17,536 nt of DNA from Gammaproteobacteria bacterium (GCA_029864945.1 JAOTSL010000026.1:1-17536); one strand, 5' to 3'. Positions 6,503-13,861 are shown, numbered from the stretch's first letter. Notes: a model not told the origin generated them from the letters alone. Made by a program: numbers and translations.

Positions 6503-8914
6503 TTATATATCTAAATTACCTACCGATGCTGCATGCTGTTCAATAAAATGACGTCGCGGTTCAACTTGATCGCCCATTAATGTTGAAAAGACTTCATCTG
6601 CAGAAATTACATCTTCTATACGAACCTGAAGTAAACGGCGAGTATCAATATTCATTGTTGTTTCCCACAACTGGTCTGGGTTCATTTCACCCAATCCTTT
6701 GTAGCGCTGAATATGCTGACCTTTTTTCGCTTCAGTATACAAACAATTTAAAACATCTTTAAAAGACTTAACTGGATATTCTTTTCCTCCCCGTAGCACA
6801 TGAGAAGATTCAGAGAATAGACCGTCCAAGCTATTGCCCAGCTTTAAAAAATTTGAATATTCTGTAGAAGAAAATAAATCCTTATTAACAACGGAAGAGC
6901 TAGTCACATTGTGTTTAGTCACATTAATTTCAAATAAACCACTTTCATCTTCTGCACACAATTCAAGAAAATAATTCACGTGTTGATCACTTTGCTCGTT
7001 TAACTGAATTTCAAGACCCTTCATCCAGCCAGATAATTGTTCTTTATCCTCGATAAACTCTAATTGAAATTTAGTATAGACAATTAATTTTTCCAACATC
7101 GCGCGATTATAACGAGAAGATAAACGATCAATCGTCGCTTTTACTGCTTGATATTCATAAGCCAACGTTTCAAGTGCTTGCCCACTAATGATTGGGCTTT
7201 CTAGATCTGTTACTAAGGATGCGCCTTGTAAAGCCAACTGAAGTAAATAATTATTTAATTCAGCATCATCTTTAACATAAGATTCCTGTTTACCTTTTTT
7301 CACTTTATACAACGGTGGTTGAGCAATATAAATATAACCTTGTTCTACAATTTCAGGCATATGACGGTAAAAAAATGTAAGTAATAACGTTCTAATATGT
7401 GATCCATCAACATCCGCATCAGTCATAATAATAATACGATGATAGCGCAACTTTTCTATATTGAATTCATCACGACCTATACCACAACCCAAAGCCGTAA
7501 TAAGCGTACCTACTTCAACAGAAGAGATCATTTTATCAAAACGCGCTTTTTCTACATTTAAAATTTTACCTTTTAAAGGTAGTATCGCCTGGTTTTTTCG
7601 ATCACGTCCCTGTTTTGCCGAGCCTCCGGCAGAGTCCCCTTCCACTAAAAATATTTCAGAAAGTGAAGGATCTTTTTCCTGACAGTCTGCGAGCTTGCCA
7701 GGTAAACCAGCGATATCTAAAGCGCCTTTACGTCGGGTTAATTCTCTCGCCTTTTTTGCCGCTTCACGTGCTCTGGCTGCATCAACTATTTTTGATGTTA
7801 TTGCTTTAGCTTCCTGTGGGCATTCTGCTAAAAACGTCTGCAAATGATCAGACATCATAGATTCAACCGCGCTTTTTACCTCAGATGAAACCAATTTGTC
7901 TTTTGTTTGTGATGAAAACTTTGGGTCAGGAACTTTAACTGACAATACCGCTGTTAAACCTTCACGTGAATCATCCCCTGAGATACTTACCTTCGCCTTT
8001 TTAGCAACCCCTTCCCTTTCTATGTATTGGTTAAGAGAACGCGTTAGAGCGCCTCTAAAGCCAGCCAGGTGAGCACCGCCATCGCGTTGTGGGATATTGT
8101 TAGTAAAACAAAATATATTCTCTTGATACGAGTTATTCCACTGTAAAGCTATCTCAATACCGATATCATCTTTTTCACCGATAAAATATATGACTTTTTC
8201 ATGAATAGGGGTTTTAGCTGTGTTTAAATGCTCTACAAACGCCCTAATACCACCTTCGTACTCAAATATATCTTCTTTATCTTTCATTGGTTCGGATACT
8301 TTTATTCGAACACCGGAGTTTAAGAAGGATAGCTCTCTCAAACGTTTACATAAAATTTCATAATGAAACTCTGTGTCTCCAAATATGTCAGGACTTGGTT
8401 TAAAACGAATCATCGTACCGCTTTCAGTGGTTTCACCAATTACTTTAAGAGGCTCTACCGGAACTCCCATTTTAAACTGTAGAAAACTGATTTTTCCATC
8501 ACGTTTAATTGTCAGTTCTAGATTCTCAGATAATGCGTTAACAACAGAAACGCCAACCCCATGCAATCCACCAGAAACCTTATAAGAGTTATCGTCAAAT
8601 TTACCACCAGCGTGTAACACCGTTAATATCACTTCTGCGGCGGATACACCTTCTTCGTGAATATCTGTTGGAATTCCTCGCCCGTTATCGGTAACCGTTA
8701 CACTACCGTCTGATTCAATAACAATGCTAATTTCGTTACAGTGACCAGCCAATGCTTCATCAATTGAATTGTCTACAACTTCAAAGACCATGTGATGTAA
8801 ACCAGTACCATCATCTGTATCACCAATGTACATTCCAGGTCGCTTTCGAACAGCATCCAAACCTTTCAGTACTTTAATGTTAGAGGAATCATAAGTATTA
8901 TTGGTGGCAGTCAT
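6503..8914 (-). CDS. gyrB: DNA gyrase subunit B
   Basis: The ATPase subunit of DNA gyrase, which with GyrA introduces negative supercoils ahead of replication forks. The N-terminal GHKL ATPase is complete: FEVVDNSIDEA (44-54), DNGRGIP (76-82) and GGLHGVGVSVVNAL (115-128). The TOPRIM domain has EGDSAGG (425-431) and TDADVDGSH (498-506) with its metal-binding acidic residues. The C-terminal QRYKGLGEMN motif is present. At 803 residues it is the long gammaproteobacterial form with the extra TOPRIM insertion (E. coli 804). ATG 8914 lies inside the end of recF (17-base overlap), indicating translational coupling in dnaN-recF-gyrB. Within the gene, at 7961-7970, is a 10-bp TTCACGTGAA palindrome resembling the core of parS. 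Confidence 0.99.
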   Translation of the reverse strand: MTATNNTYDSSNIKVLKGLDAVRKRPGMYIGDTDDGTGLHHMVFEVVDNSIDEALAGHCNEISIVIESDGSVTVTDNGRGIPTDIHEEGVSAAEVILTVLHAGGKFDDNSYKVSGGLHGVGVSVVNALSENLELTIKRDGKISFLQFKMGVPVEPLKVIGETTESGTMIRFKPSPDIFGDTEFHYEILCKRLRELSFLNSGVRIKVSEPMKDKEDIFEYEGGIRAFVEHLNTAKTPIHEKVIYFIGEKDDIGIEIALQWNNSYQENIFCFTNNIPQRDGGAHLAGFRGALTRSLNQYIEREGVAKKAKVSISGDDSREGLTAVLSVKVPDPKFSSQTKDKLVSSEVKSAVESMMSDHLQTFLAECPQEAKAITSKIVDAARAREAAKKARELTRRKGALDIAGLPGKLADCQEKDPSLSEIFLVEGDSAGGSAKQGRDRKNQAILPLKGKILNVEKARFDKMISSVEVGTLITALGCGIGRDEFNIEKLRYHRIIIMTDADVDGSHIRTLLLTFFYRHMPEIVEQGYIYIAQPPLYKVKKGKQESYVKDDAELNNYLLQLALQGASLVTDLESPIISGQALETLAYEYQAVKATIDRLSSRYNRAMLEKLIVYTKFQLEFIEDKEQLSGWMKGLEIQLNEQSDQHVNYFLELCAEDESGLFEINVTKHNVTSSSVVNKDLFSSTEYSNFLKLGNSLDGLFSESSHVLRGGKEYPVKSFKDVLNCLYTEAKKGQHIQRYKGLGEMNPDQLWETTMNIDTRRLLQVRIEDVISADEVFSTLMGDQVEPRRHFIEQHAASVGNLDI

Positions 8915-10001
8915 TATTTGTACTCAACTCGTTAATTACTTCAATTGAACCATGTTTCACGTGAAACAATTTCACATTTTCCATTTCTGTTATAGGAATA
9001 GAATCAAGGTTCGCGGTAGTTATACACACCTGTCCAAAAGAGTCTGACAATAATGTCAGTAAATTACTGGAGTGTTTAACATCTAGTTCGGAACCTAGAT
9101 CATCTAGCAATAAAATTGTGTCTTTATCTTTTACTTCTTTAAGCAAACTAACCTGAGCTAAATTAAGCGCATAAACAAGTAGTTTTTGTTGTCCCCTGGA
9201 AACTAAATCCCTAGCATCTTTTCCATTTCGACGAATTACAAGATCTGCTCTATGGGGCCCATAGTGGGTACGGAAACTAGCCATATCCTTAGCTAAGCTC
9301 TCAGACATACATTCGTCTAACGAAACGTCTTTAGGCCAACCTTTTTTATAAGTAAGGCTAAAGTTTTGCTCGCTTAAAAGTAAATCGACGTATTTAATAA
9401 AATACGGTTCGAGCTCTTCAACATAACTCTGACGCATATCAGAATACGATTCACCTAACCTGGTAAGGCCGTCAGTCCAACTCTGAATCACATCAAACGA
9501 AGCACCCTGCACTAACAGAGCATTGCGTTGTTTTAAAGATTTACGGTAACTTGTCCAAACAGGAGTGAAATCATGTTTCACGTGAAACAAACCCCAGTCG
9601 ATAAACTTACGACGCCACTCGGGGCCTGCTTCTAATAGTTTGTGACTATCCTGTTCTATTACCAACACTGGCAAGCATTCAGCCAATTCGCTTACAACTT
9701 TAATAGTTTTACTATTCAAACGGATACTACTAGTGCCTAGTGACTTTTCTACGCCTATCTGTGTAGATCCATTTAGCCCTTGTATTCTACCAAAAACTAA
9801 TAGGGAATGATTGTTTTCATTAATGATTTTTCTAACTTGGGTAGTTCGAAATGACCTTGCTGTAGCGAGCAAATATATACTCTCAATAACACTGGTTTTA
9901 CCACTGCCGTTGAGTCCAAAAAAAACATTAAATTTTGGCCCAAGAGGTAATAAGGCTGTATTTATATTCCGTACGTTTGTAATACTTATTTCTGTTAACA
10001 C
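8898..10001 (-). CDS. recF: DNA replication and repair protein RecF
   Basis: An SMC-like ATPase that directs RecA loading at single-strand gaps with RecO and RecR. Walker A is GLNGSGKTS (29-37), the ABC-type signature is LVSRGQQK (266-273), and Walker B is ILLLDDLGSELD (296-307). At 367 residues it has the normal length. The start is GTG at 9999-10001, which yields the family N-terminus (LTEISITNVRNI...); the Shine-Dalgarno is weak. It follows dnaN after 24 bases and overlaps gyrB by 17. The gene contains two identical perfect parS palindromes (see separate entries). Each encodes LFHVKH, at residues 138-143 and 345-350, with the same codons and frame, so DNA-level selection for ParB binding appears superimposed on the protein sequence. 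Confidence 0.98.
   Translation of the reverse strand: MLTEISITNVRNINTALLPLGPKFNVFFGLNGSGKTSVIESIYLLATARSFRTTQVRKIINENNHSLLVFGRIQGLNGSTQIGVEKSLGTSSIRLNSKTIKVVSELAECLPVLVIEQDSHKLLEAGPEWRRKFIDWGLFHVKHDFTPVWTSYRKSLKQRNALLVQGASFDVIQSWTDGLTRLGESYSDMRQSYVEELEPYFIKYVDLLLSEQNFSLTYKKGWPKDVSLDECMSESLAKDMASFRTHYGPHRADLVIRRNGKDARDLVSRGQQKLLVYALNLAQVSLLKEVKDKDTILLLDDLGSELDVKHSSNLLTLLSDSFGQVCITTANLDSIPITEMENVKLFHVKHGSIEVINELSTNNDCHQ
8953..8968. other. parS site 1 (ParB centromere-like site)
   Basis: TGTTTCACGTGAAACA is a perfect 16-bp palindrome identical to the chromosomal ParB/Spo0J site consensus. It lies near the 3' end of recF, about 3 kb from the dnaA-proximal edge of the putative origin. No parAB genes are in the window, so ParB is assumed to be encoded elsewhere. 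Confidence 0.93.
9574..9589. other. parS site 2 (ParB centromere-like site)
   Basis: A second exact copy of TGTTTCACGTGAAACA lies 621 bases from site 1 and also within recF. Two exact copies of a 16-mer this close together make a chance occurrence very unlikely. Confidence 0.93.
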
Positions 10002-10025
10002 GTAAAACCAGGTTTGATATTCAAG

Positions 10026-11126
10026 TTAAAGACGCATAGGCATAACAACATACTGACAACTCTCATCATCAACTGCTTTAACCAATGTACTTCCATTTGA
10101 ATCAGTAATATTTAATTCAACAGTGTCGGTATCTAAAGCGGTAATTGCATCTAACAAATAATTTACATTAAACCCAATTTCAACGGTTTCACCATCATAA
10201 TCAATAGGGGTTTCATCCTCGGCTTCTTCATGATCAGGATTATTTGCAGTTGCCTTTAGATAACCGGATCGAATCGCAAGCTTAATACCTCGATATTTTT
10301 CATTTGAAAGAATAGAAGTACGAATCAAACATTGTCTTAGTGATGTTTTATCAGCGTGAATTTGTTTATCTGTATTTTTAGGAATTACACTATCGTAGTT
10401 TGGGTATTTGCCATCAACAAGTTTCGACGTAAATGTAACGTCGCTAAAAATCACCCTAATAAAATTTTCGCCTACTATAACCTCGATCTCTTCATTACTA
10501 TCTTCAAGTAGTCGGGCTATTTCCAAAACACCCTTTCTAGGAATAATAATACTGGACTCATCGCTAACCCCTGTTTCGACTTCGGCAGAACATATAGCCA
10601 ATCGATGTCCATCGGTTGCAACGGTTTTTATGCAATGTGGTGTGATCTCAAACAATAAACCATTGAGATAAAATCTCACATCTTGAAATGCCATCGCAAA
10701 ACTTGTTTTGTCTATAAGCCGTTTCAGGTCTTTTTGTTTGATTTTGAAACCAAACAGTTGTGACTTAGTATCAATGACTGGAAAATCTTCCGCAGGCATA
10801 GTTGTTAAACTAAATCTGGTTTTTTTACTCGTTAAAATAGCTTTATTATTATCAACCACAAATTTTATTAACGAATCATCTGCTAATGTTTTACAAGTAT
10901 CCATAAATTTACGGACGGGGACAGTGGTAGACCCGGAAGCGGTACTATCGATTTGCGTTGTTGCAATAACTTCCATTTCGAGATCTGTCGCAGTTATTGT
11001 TAATTTACCCTGATCAAGATTAATTAATATATTTGAAAGAATAGGTAACGTTTGTTTTTTCTCCACAACACCACTAACCATTTGTAACGGTTTTAAGACA
11101 GCTTCCCTTAGAATCTCAAACTTCAT
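10026..11126 (-). CDS. dnaN: DNA polymerase III beta subunit (sliding clamp)
   Basis: The processivity clamp that encircles DNA and tethers polymerase III and many repair factors. The N-terminus MKFEILREAVLKPLQMVSG and TLPILSNIL match the family, and the protein ends in the conserved YVVMPMRL. I chose ATG 11126 because it gives 366 residues, the same as E. coli DnaN, and starts at the conserved MKF. An in-frame ATG at 11135 (MGKMKF) is possible, but the AGGA sequence abuts it and fits the internal start better. It is the first gene of the leftward dnaN-recF-gyrB cluster and is separated from dnaA by about 880 bases containing the origin, so it probably has its own promoter rather than relying wholly on dnaA. 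Confidence 0.97.
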   Translation of the reverse strand: MKFEILREAVLKPLQMVSGVVEKKQTLPILSNILINLDQGKLTITATDLEMEVIATTQIDSTASGSTTVPVRKFMDTCKTLADDSLIKFVVDNNKAILTSKKTRFSLTTMPAEDFPVIDTKSQLFGFKIKQKDLKRLIDKTSFAMAFQDVRFYLNGLLFEITPHCIKTVATDGHRLAICSAEVETGVSDESSIIIPRKGVLEIARLLEDSNEEIEVIVGENFIRVIFSDVTFTSKLVDGKYPNYDSVIPKNTDKQIHADKTSLRQCLIRTSILSNEKYRGIKLAIRSGYLKATANNPDHEEAEDETPIDYDGETVEIGFNVNYLLDAITALDTDTVELNITDSNGSTLVKAVDDESCQYVVMPMRL

Positions 11127-11137
11127 TTTTCCCATCC

Positions 11138-11146
11138 TGTTGATAA
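11138..11146 (-). promoter_or_regulatory. Weak DnaA-box-like site before dnaN
   Basis: TTATCAACA on the - strand differs by one base from the consensus and lies 12 bases upstream of the chosen dnaN start. It could mediate DnaA control of dnaN. Confidence 0.3.
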
Positions 11147-11168
11147 CTTTAAACTGTTCAAATAATAT

Positions 11169-11184
11169 TTATTTTCGAAAATAA
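11169..11184. repeat. 16-bp perfect palindrome upstream of dnaN
   Basis: TTATTTTCGAAAATAA is self-complementary and lies 43 bases before the dnaN start. It could be a dimeric-regulator operator, but it may also be chance in AT-rich DNA. Confidence 0.45.
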
Positions 11185-11309
11185 TTCTAAAACTTCAAAT
11201 TTAATAGTATATTTTACCGTTTACTTTCAATAACTTAAATTAAAATATAAACATATCTAATGTAGTCTGACAAAATCTATAGTCAAACTATAACAAATAA
11301 CAATAAAAT

Positions 11310-11318
11310 TTATACACA
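11310..11318 (+). promoter_or_regulatory. DnaA box (TTATACACA)
   Basis: Matches TTWTNCACA exactly. It is paired with the next box in the same orientation, with starts 11 bases apart, about one helical turn, so two DnaA protomers could bind on the same face. Confidence 0.8.
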
Positions 11319-11320
11319 TC

Positions 11321-11329
11321 TTATCCACA
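11321..11329 (+). promoter_or_regulatory. DnaA box (TTATCCACA)
   Basis: The strongest consensus form; second member of the dnaN-proximal tandem pair. Confidence 0.85.
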
Positions 11330-11633
11330 CATAATTATGACGAATAATTTGTAAAGCGTTTACCAAGAGAATAGCAACTAAAATAAAAATTTTAGCATTG
11401 AATTTTATCTGGCATATTTATTCCATTAATTTTAAACAAGTCAATTGGTTTTATTTATTTTTACAAATCTAGTTTAGGTGTCTTAGATAATAATAAGTAT
11501 ATATATTAAAAACTACTTATTGTTGTTATTGGTGTTAAATTTAATGTGTACTAAATTAGAATTCTATTTATTTATCAGAGCGTTATAAGCGTAATTACTT
11601 GATGACAAACCATGTTTATATAGTAATAAAAGC

Positions 11634-11642
11634 TGTGGATAA
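11634..11642 (-). promoter_or_regulatory. DnaA box in module A (TTATCCACA, reverse)
   Basis: TGTGGATAA on the + strand. It is embedded in TGTGGATAACTTGTGA, which recurs 310 bases later in module B. Confidence 0.85.
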
Positions 11643-11679
11643 CTTGTGAGTGGTTAAACGTCCTTTTGTTATTTCAATT

Positions 11680-11688
11680 TTATCCACA
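11680..11688 (+). promoter_or_regulatory. DnaA box in module A (TTATCCACA)
   Basis: An exact consensus box facing the previous one, starts 46 bases apart. It is followed by the near-match TTATAAACA at 11691-11699. Confidence 0.85.
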
Positions 11689-11943
11689 AGTTATAAACAC
11701 CTTACGCCAACGTTTTATAACAAGTTGTTAGTTTGATTATTTTTTAACACTTTGTTGTTTTCCTTTTTTCTCTTCTTTATTTCTAACTGATCTAATATAT
11801 AAATATAAGTATATATATAAAACTACTTATTATTGTTATTGGGGTCTTATAATTTGTGCACTTAATTTAAATTTCTATTATTTTTCAATATCTTAAACGA
11901 CTATTTGCCTGTAAATAAACCCTGTTTATAAGGGTGCATTCCC

Positions 11944-11952
11944 TGTGGATAA
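11944..11952 (-). promoter_or_regulatory. DnaA box in module B (TTATCCACA, reverse)
   Basis: TGTGGATAA on the + strand, followed by CTTGTGA as in module A. Confidence 0.85.
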
Positions 11953-11989
11953 CTTGTGAATGATTAATCTGCTTTTCACATAGTTACTG

Positions 11990-11998
11990 TTATCCACA
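11990..11998 (+). promoter_or_regulatory. DnaA box in module B (TTATCCACA)
   Basis: An exact consensus box, two bases before another box (12001). Confidence 0.85.
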
Positions 11999-12000
11999 TG

Positions 12001-12009
12001 TTTTGCACA
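12001..12009 (+). promoter_or_regulatory. DnaA box abutting the dnaA stop (TTTTGCACA)
   Basis: Matches TTWTNCACA and ends at the base before the dnaA stop codon. With the box at 11990 it forms a tandem pair with starts 11 bases apart, mirroring the pair at 11310/11321. Confidence 0.7.
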
Positions 12010-13416
12010 TCATGTTGTCATGATTCTCAACAGGTTATTAAAGTCTTCTTCAATTTTATGATCACTATCGCGCAATTCTTGTACTTTTTTACACGCATGC
12101 ATAACGGTTGTATGATCTCGACCACCGAACGCGTTTCCAATTTCTGGTAAGCTGTGATTTGTCAAAGTCTTGGCAAGAGCCATTCCTATTTGCCGAGGCC
12201 TGGCAATGGAGCGTGAGCGTTTTTTAGAAAGCAGATCAGAACTGCGAATTTTGTAATACTCACAAACGTTTTTCTGGATATTATCGATGGTGACTAATTT
12301 ATCTTGTACTGACAAAAGATCTTTTAGCGTCGCTTTTGTAAATTCTATGTCGATGGCTTGTCCTCTAAATTGAGAATTCGCTTTCAATAATTTTAGAGTC
12401 CCTTCAAGCTCTCGAATATTAGACTGAACACGTTGCGCAATAAAAAACGCGACTTCGTCTGGTACATCTACGCCAAATTGCTGCGCCTTGTTCATCAGGA
12501 TAGCAACTCGAGTTTCTAGTTCAGGTGGTTCCACCGCTACGGTTAGACCCCAGCCAAATCGTGATTTAAGTCTTTCTTCAAGTCCTTCAACTTCTTTTGG
12601 ATAACGGTCACAGGTCATGACGACTTGTTGATTCCCTTCCAGTAAGGCATTAAACGTATGAAAGAATTCTTCTTGTGATCGTTCTTTTTTTGCGAAGAAC
12701 TGGATGTCATCGATTAGTAATACGTTTAGTGATCGATAATATGCTTGAAAGCGATTTATCATATTGTGCTGGAGCGCTTTAACCATGTCCTGAACAAATT
12801 TTTGAGAATTAAGATAGGCAACTTTTGCACGAGGGTTTTGCTGAACAACATAATTTCCGATGGCGTGCATCAAGTGGGTTTTACCTAGCCCTACTCCGCC
12901 ATAGATGAATAACGGATTATAGGCCGGACCCGGATTTTCGGCGACTTGTCGTGCGGCAGCCCTAGCGAGTTGGTTAGACTTCCCCTCTACGTAATAATCG
13001 AACGTGAATGTTGGGTTTAGTCGAGCTTCGTCTAGAACGCTGGGGGTATCTTCTCTTCGTCGGGTTTTATCCAGTGTAGAAGAGCTTGATGGTTGTACTT
13101 TTGGAGGAACTTCAGGGCGGTCGGCGGTCAGTGTGACCATAGATTTTTTTATGTTGTCTGAATCGCTGTCCTGATCGTTACTTAAAATACTGAATTTTAT
13201 TGTTACGTCATCACCGATAACGTCGGCGCAAGCCGCGAATATCTGGGTTTGAAATTTATCATTGACGTAATCCAGTACGAATCGGTTGGGCGCATAAATT
13301 GTCACTTCATTCCGCTCAATTGCAGCTGATAGAGGGCGAACCCAGGTATGAAATTGTTGCGTTGTTAACATGTCCGCCAACCGGTCGTTACATTTGTTCC
13401 AGAGTGTTTGTGTCAC
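12010..13416 (-). CDS. dnaA: Chromosomal replication initiator protein DnaA
   Basis: An AAA+ initiator that binds DnaA boxes, melts the origin and loads helicase. Domain I is seen as LWNKCNDRL...FHTWVRPL and APNRFVLDYV. A low-complexity linker follows. Domain III has Walker A GGVGLGKTH and Walker B LLIDDIQ, and GLEERLKSRFGWGL is conserved. Domain IV carries the DNA-binding signature GRDHTTVMHACKKV. I chose GTG 13416 because it places the start (M-TQTLW) where other DnaA proteins begin, giving 468 residues. The frame remains open upstream: ATG 13467 has a good AAGGG five bases before it, and GTG 13473 is also possible, so a 17-19-residue extension cannot be excluded. A weak promoter (ATGAGA-18-TATAAA, about 13491-13520, - strand) is visible. 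It is divergent from rpmH. Confidence 0.98.
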   Translation of the reverse strand: MTQTLWNKCNDRLADMLTTQQFHTWVRPLSAAIERNEVTIYAPNRFVLDYVNDKFQTQIFAACADVIGDDVTIKFSILSNDQDSDSDNIKKSMVTLTADRPEVPPKVQPSSSSTLDKTRRREDTPSVLDEARLNPTFTFDYYVEGKSNQLARAAARQVAENPGPAYNPLFIYGGVGLGKTHLMHAIGNYVVQQNPRAKVAYLNSQKFVQDMVKALQHNMINRFQAYYRSLNVLLIDDIQFFAKKERSQEEFFHTFNALLEGNQQVVMTCDRYPKEVEGLEERLKSRFGWGLTVAVEPPELETRVAILMNKAQQFGVDVPDEVAFFIAQRVQSNIRELEGTLKLLKANSQFRGQAIDIEFTKATLKDLLSVQDKLVTIDNIQKNVCEYYKIRSSDLLSKKRSRSIARPRQIGMALAKTLTNHSLPEIGNAFGGRDHTTVMHACKKVQELRDSDHKIEEDFNNLLRIMTT

Positions 13417-13565
13417 GTTTATTTGGCCACTTTTGATTAGGTTATAAAACAAGCCAAAGTATACCATTTGCACCCTTTTTGAACTCGGGTTTTATATGTA
13501 ATATACGAACAAGATCTCATGTAAGACGTGGGCTATAGGTTATTACTCTCGGCAGCAGTTTTGTA

Positions 13566-13594
13566 TTGACAACTCTTGGTGATTTGCGTATATT
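13566..13594 (+). promoter_or_regulatory. Strong sigma70 promoter for rpmH
   Basis: A perfect -35 TTGACA, 17-base spacer and TATATT -10 lie about 78 bases before the rpmH start. Such a near-consensus promoter suits a highly expressed ribosomal-protein gene. It points away from dnaA. Confidence 0.85.
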
Positions 13595-13671
13595 CGACGG
13601 CCTTTGTTAAGGGCTGTCTAAAATAGACGTATCGTTAACATCACTGAATATTTTTATACGGTAGGATTATC

Positions 13672-13806
13672 ATGAAAAGAACTTTTCAACCAAGCAATTT
13701 AAAGCGCAAACGTGTACACGGCTTCCGTGAAAGAATGAGTACTCCTGCAGGTCGTAAAATAATTAATGCAAGAAGAGCTCGAGGACGTACGGTCCTTTCG
13801 GCGTAA
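13672..13806 (+). CDS. rpmH: 50S ribosomal protein L34
   Basis: A 44-residue, highly basic ribosomal protein of the large subunit. The start MKRTFQPSNLKRKRVHGFRE and the following GRKIINARRARGR are the invariant L34 pattern, and the length is standard. AGGA lies five bases before ATG 13672. It is driven by the near-consensus promoter at 13566-13594 and followed by an intrinsic terminator, so much of the transcription may stop before rnpA. Gene order dnaA-rpmH-rnpA-yidD-yidC-mnmE is the standard origin-proximal arrangement. Confidence 0.98.
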   Translation: MKRTFQPSNLKRKRVHGFRERMSTPAGRKIINARRARGRTVLSA

Positions 13807-13835
13807 CTTGCTGAATTTACGAGATAAGTACACAC

Positions 13836-13861
13836 AAAAAAACCTGTTTTCAGGTTTTTTT
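13836..13861 (+). terminator. Intrinsic terminator between rpmH and rnpA
   Basis: A7-CCTG, a TTTT loop, then CAGG-T7: an 11-bp stem with a T-run, 29 bases after the rpmH stop. It probably lowers rnpA expression relative to rpmH. Confidence 0.88.

Larger units (their letters stand above)
11493..11690 (+). repeat. oriC tandem module, copy A
   Basis: The first of two diverged direct repeats (copy B at 11805-12000). It begins with ATAAGTATATATAT then ACTACTTATTGTTG, passes through AT-rich DNA to TGTTTATAT (11613), and ends with inverted DnaA boxes at 11634 and 11680. The first 40 bases and the TGTGGATAACTTGTGA segment are nearly identical to copy B. Confidence 0.85.
11805..12000 (+). repeat. oriC tandem module, copy B
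   Basis: The second copy, adjoining the 3' end of dnaA. It keeps the same order as copy A: ATAAGTATATATAT, ACTACTTATTATTG, TGTTTATAA (11923), and boxes at 11944 and 11990. Distances between these last three elements (21 and 46 bases) are identical in both copies. Confidence 0.85.
11127..12009. other. Putative chromosomal replication origin (oriC)
   Basis: This long, very AT-rich gap between dnaN and dnaA has no credible ORF. It contains seven sites matching the DnaA box TTWTNCACA (five are exact TTATCCACA), several near-matches, AT-only tracts such as TATATATAT, and a tandem-duplicated module. Location beside dnaA and box clustering together make it the likely initiation site. No consensus DnaA box is visible in the rpmH-dnaA gap. 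Only one GATC (near 11790) was found by eye. Confidence 0.88.

Noticed and set aside
7461..7809. Short + strand open frames within gyrB
   Set aside because: They are antisense to conserved GyrB TOPRIM and transducer coding sequence with no supporting start signals.
11691..11699. TTATAAACA (also as TGTTTATAA at 11923 and TGTTTATAT at 11613) as full DnaA boxes
   Set aside because: They differ from the consensus at position 6 or more. They recur at fixed spacing so may be weak sites, but they are not listed as boxes.
11127..12009. Mobile element or CRISPR as explanation of the repeats
   Set aside because: There are only two long diverged copies carrying DnaA boxes, with no transposase, terminal inverted repeats or regularly spaced short repeats.
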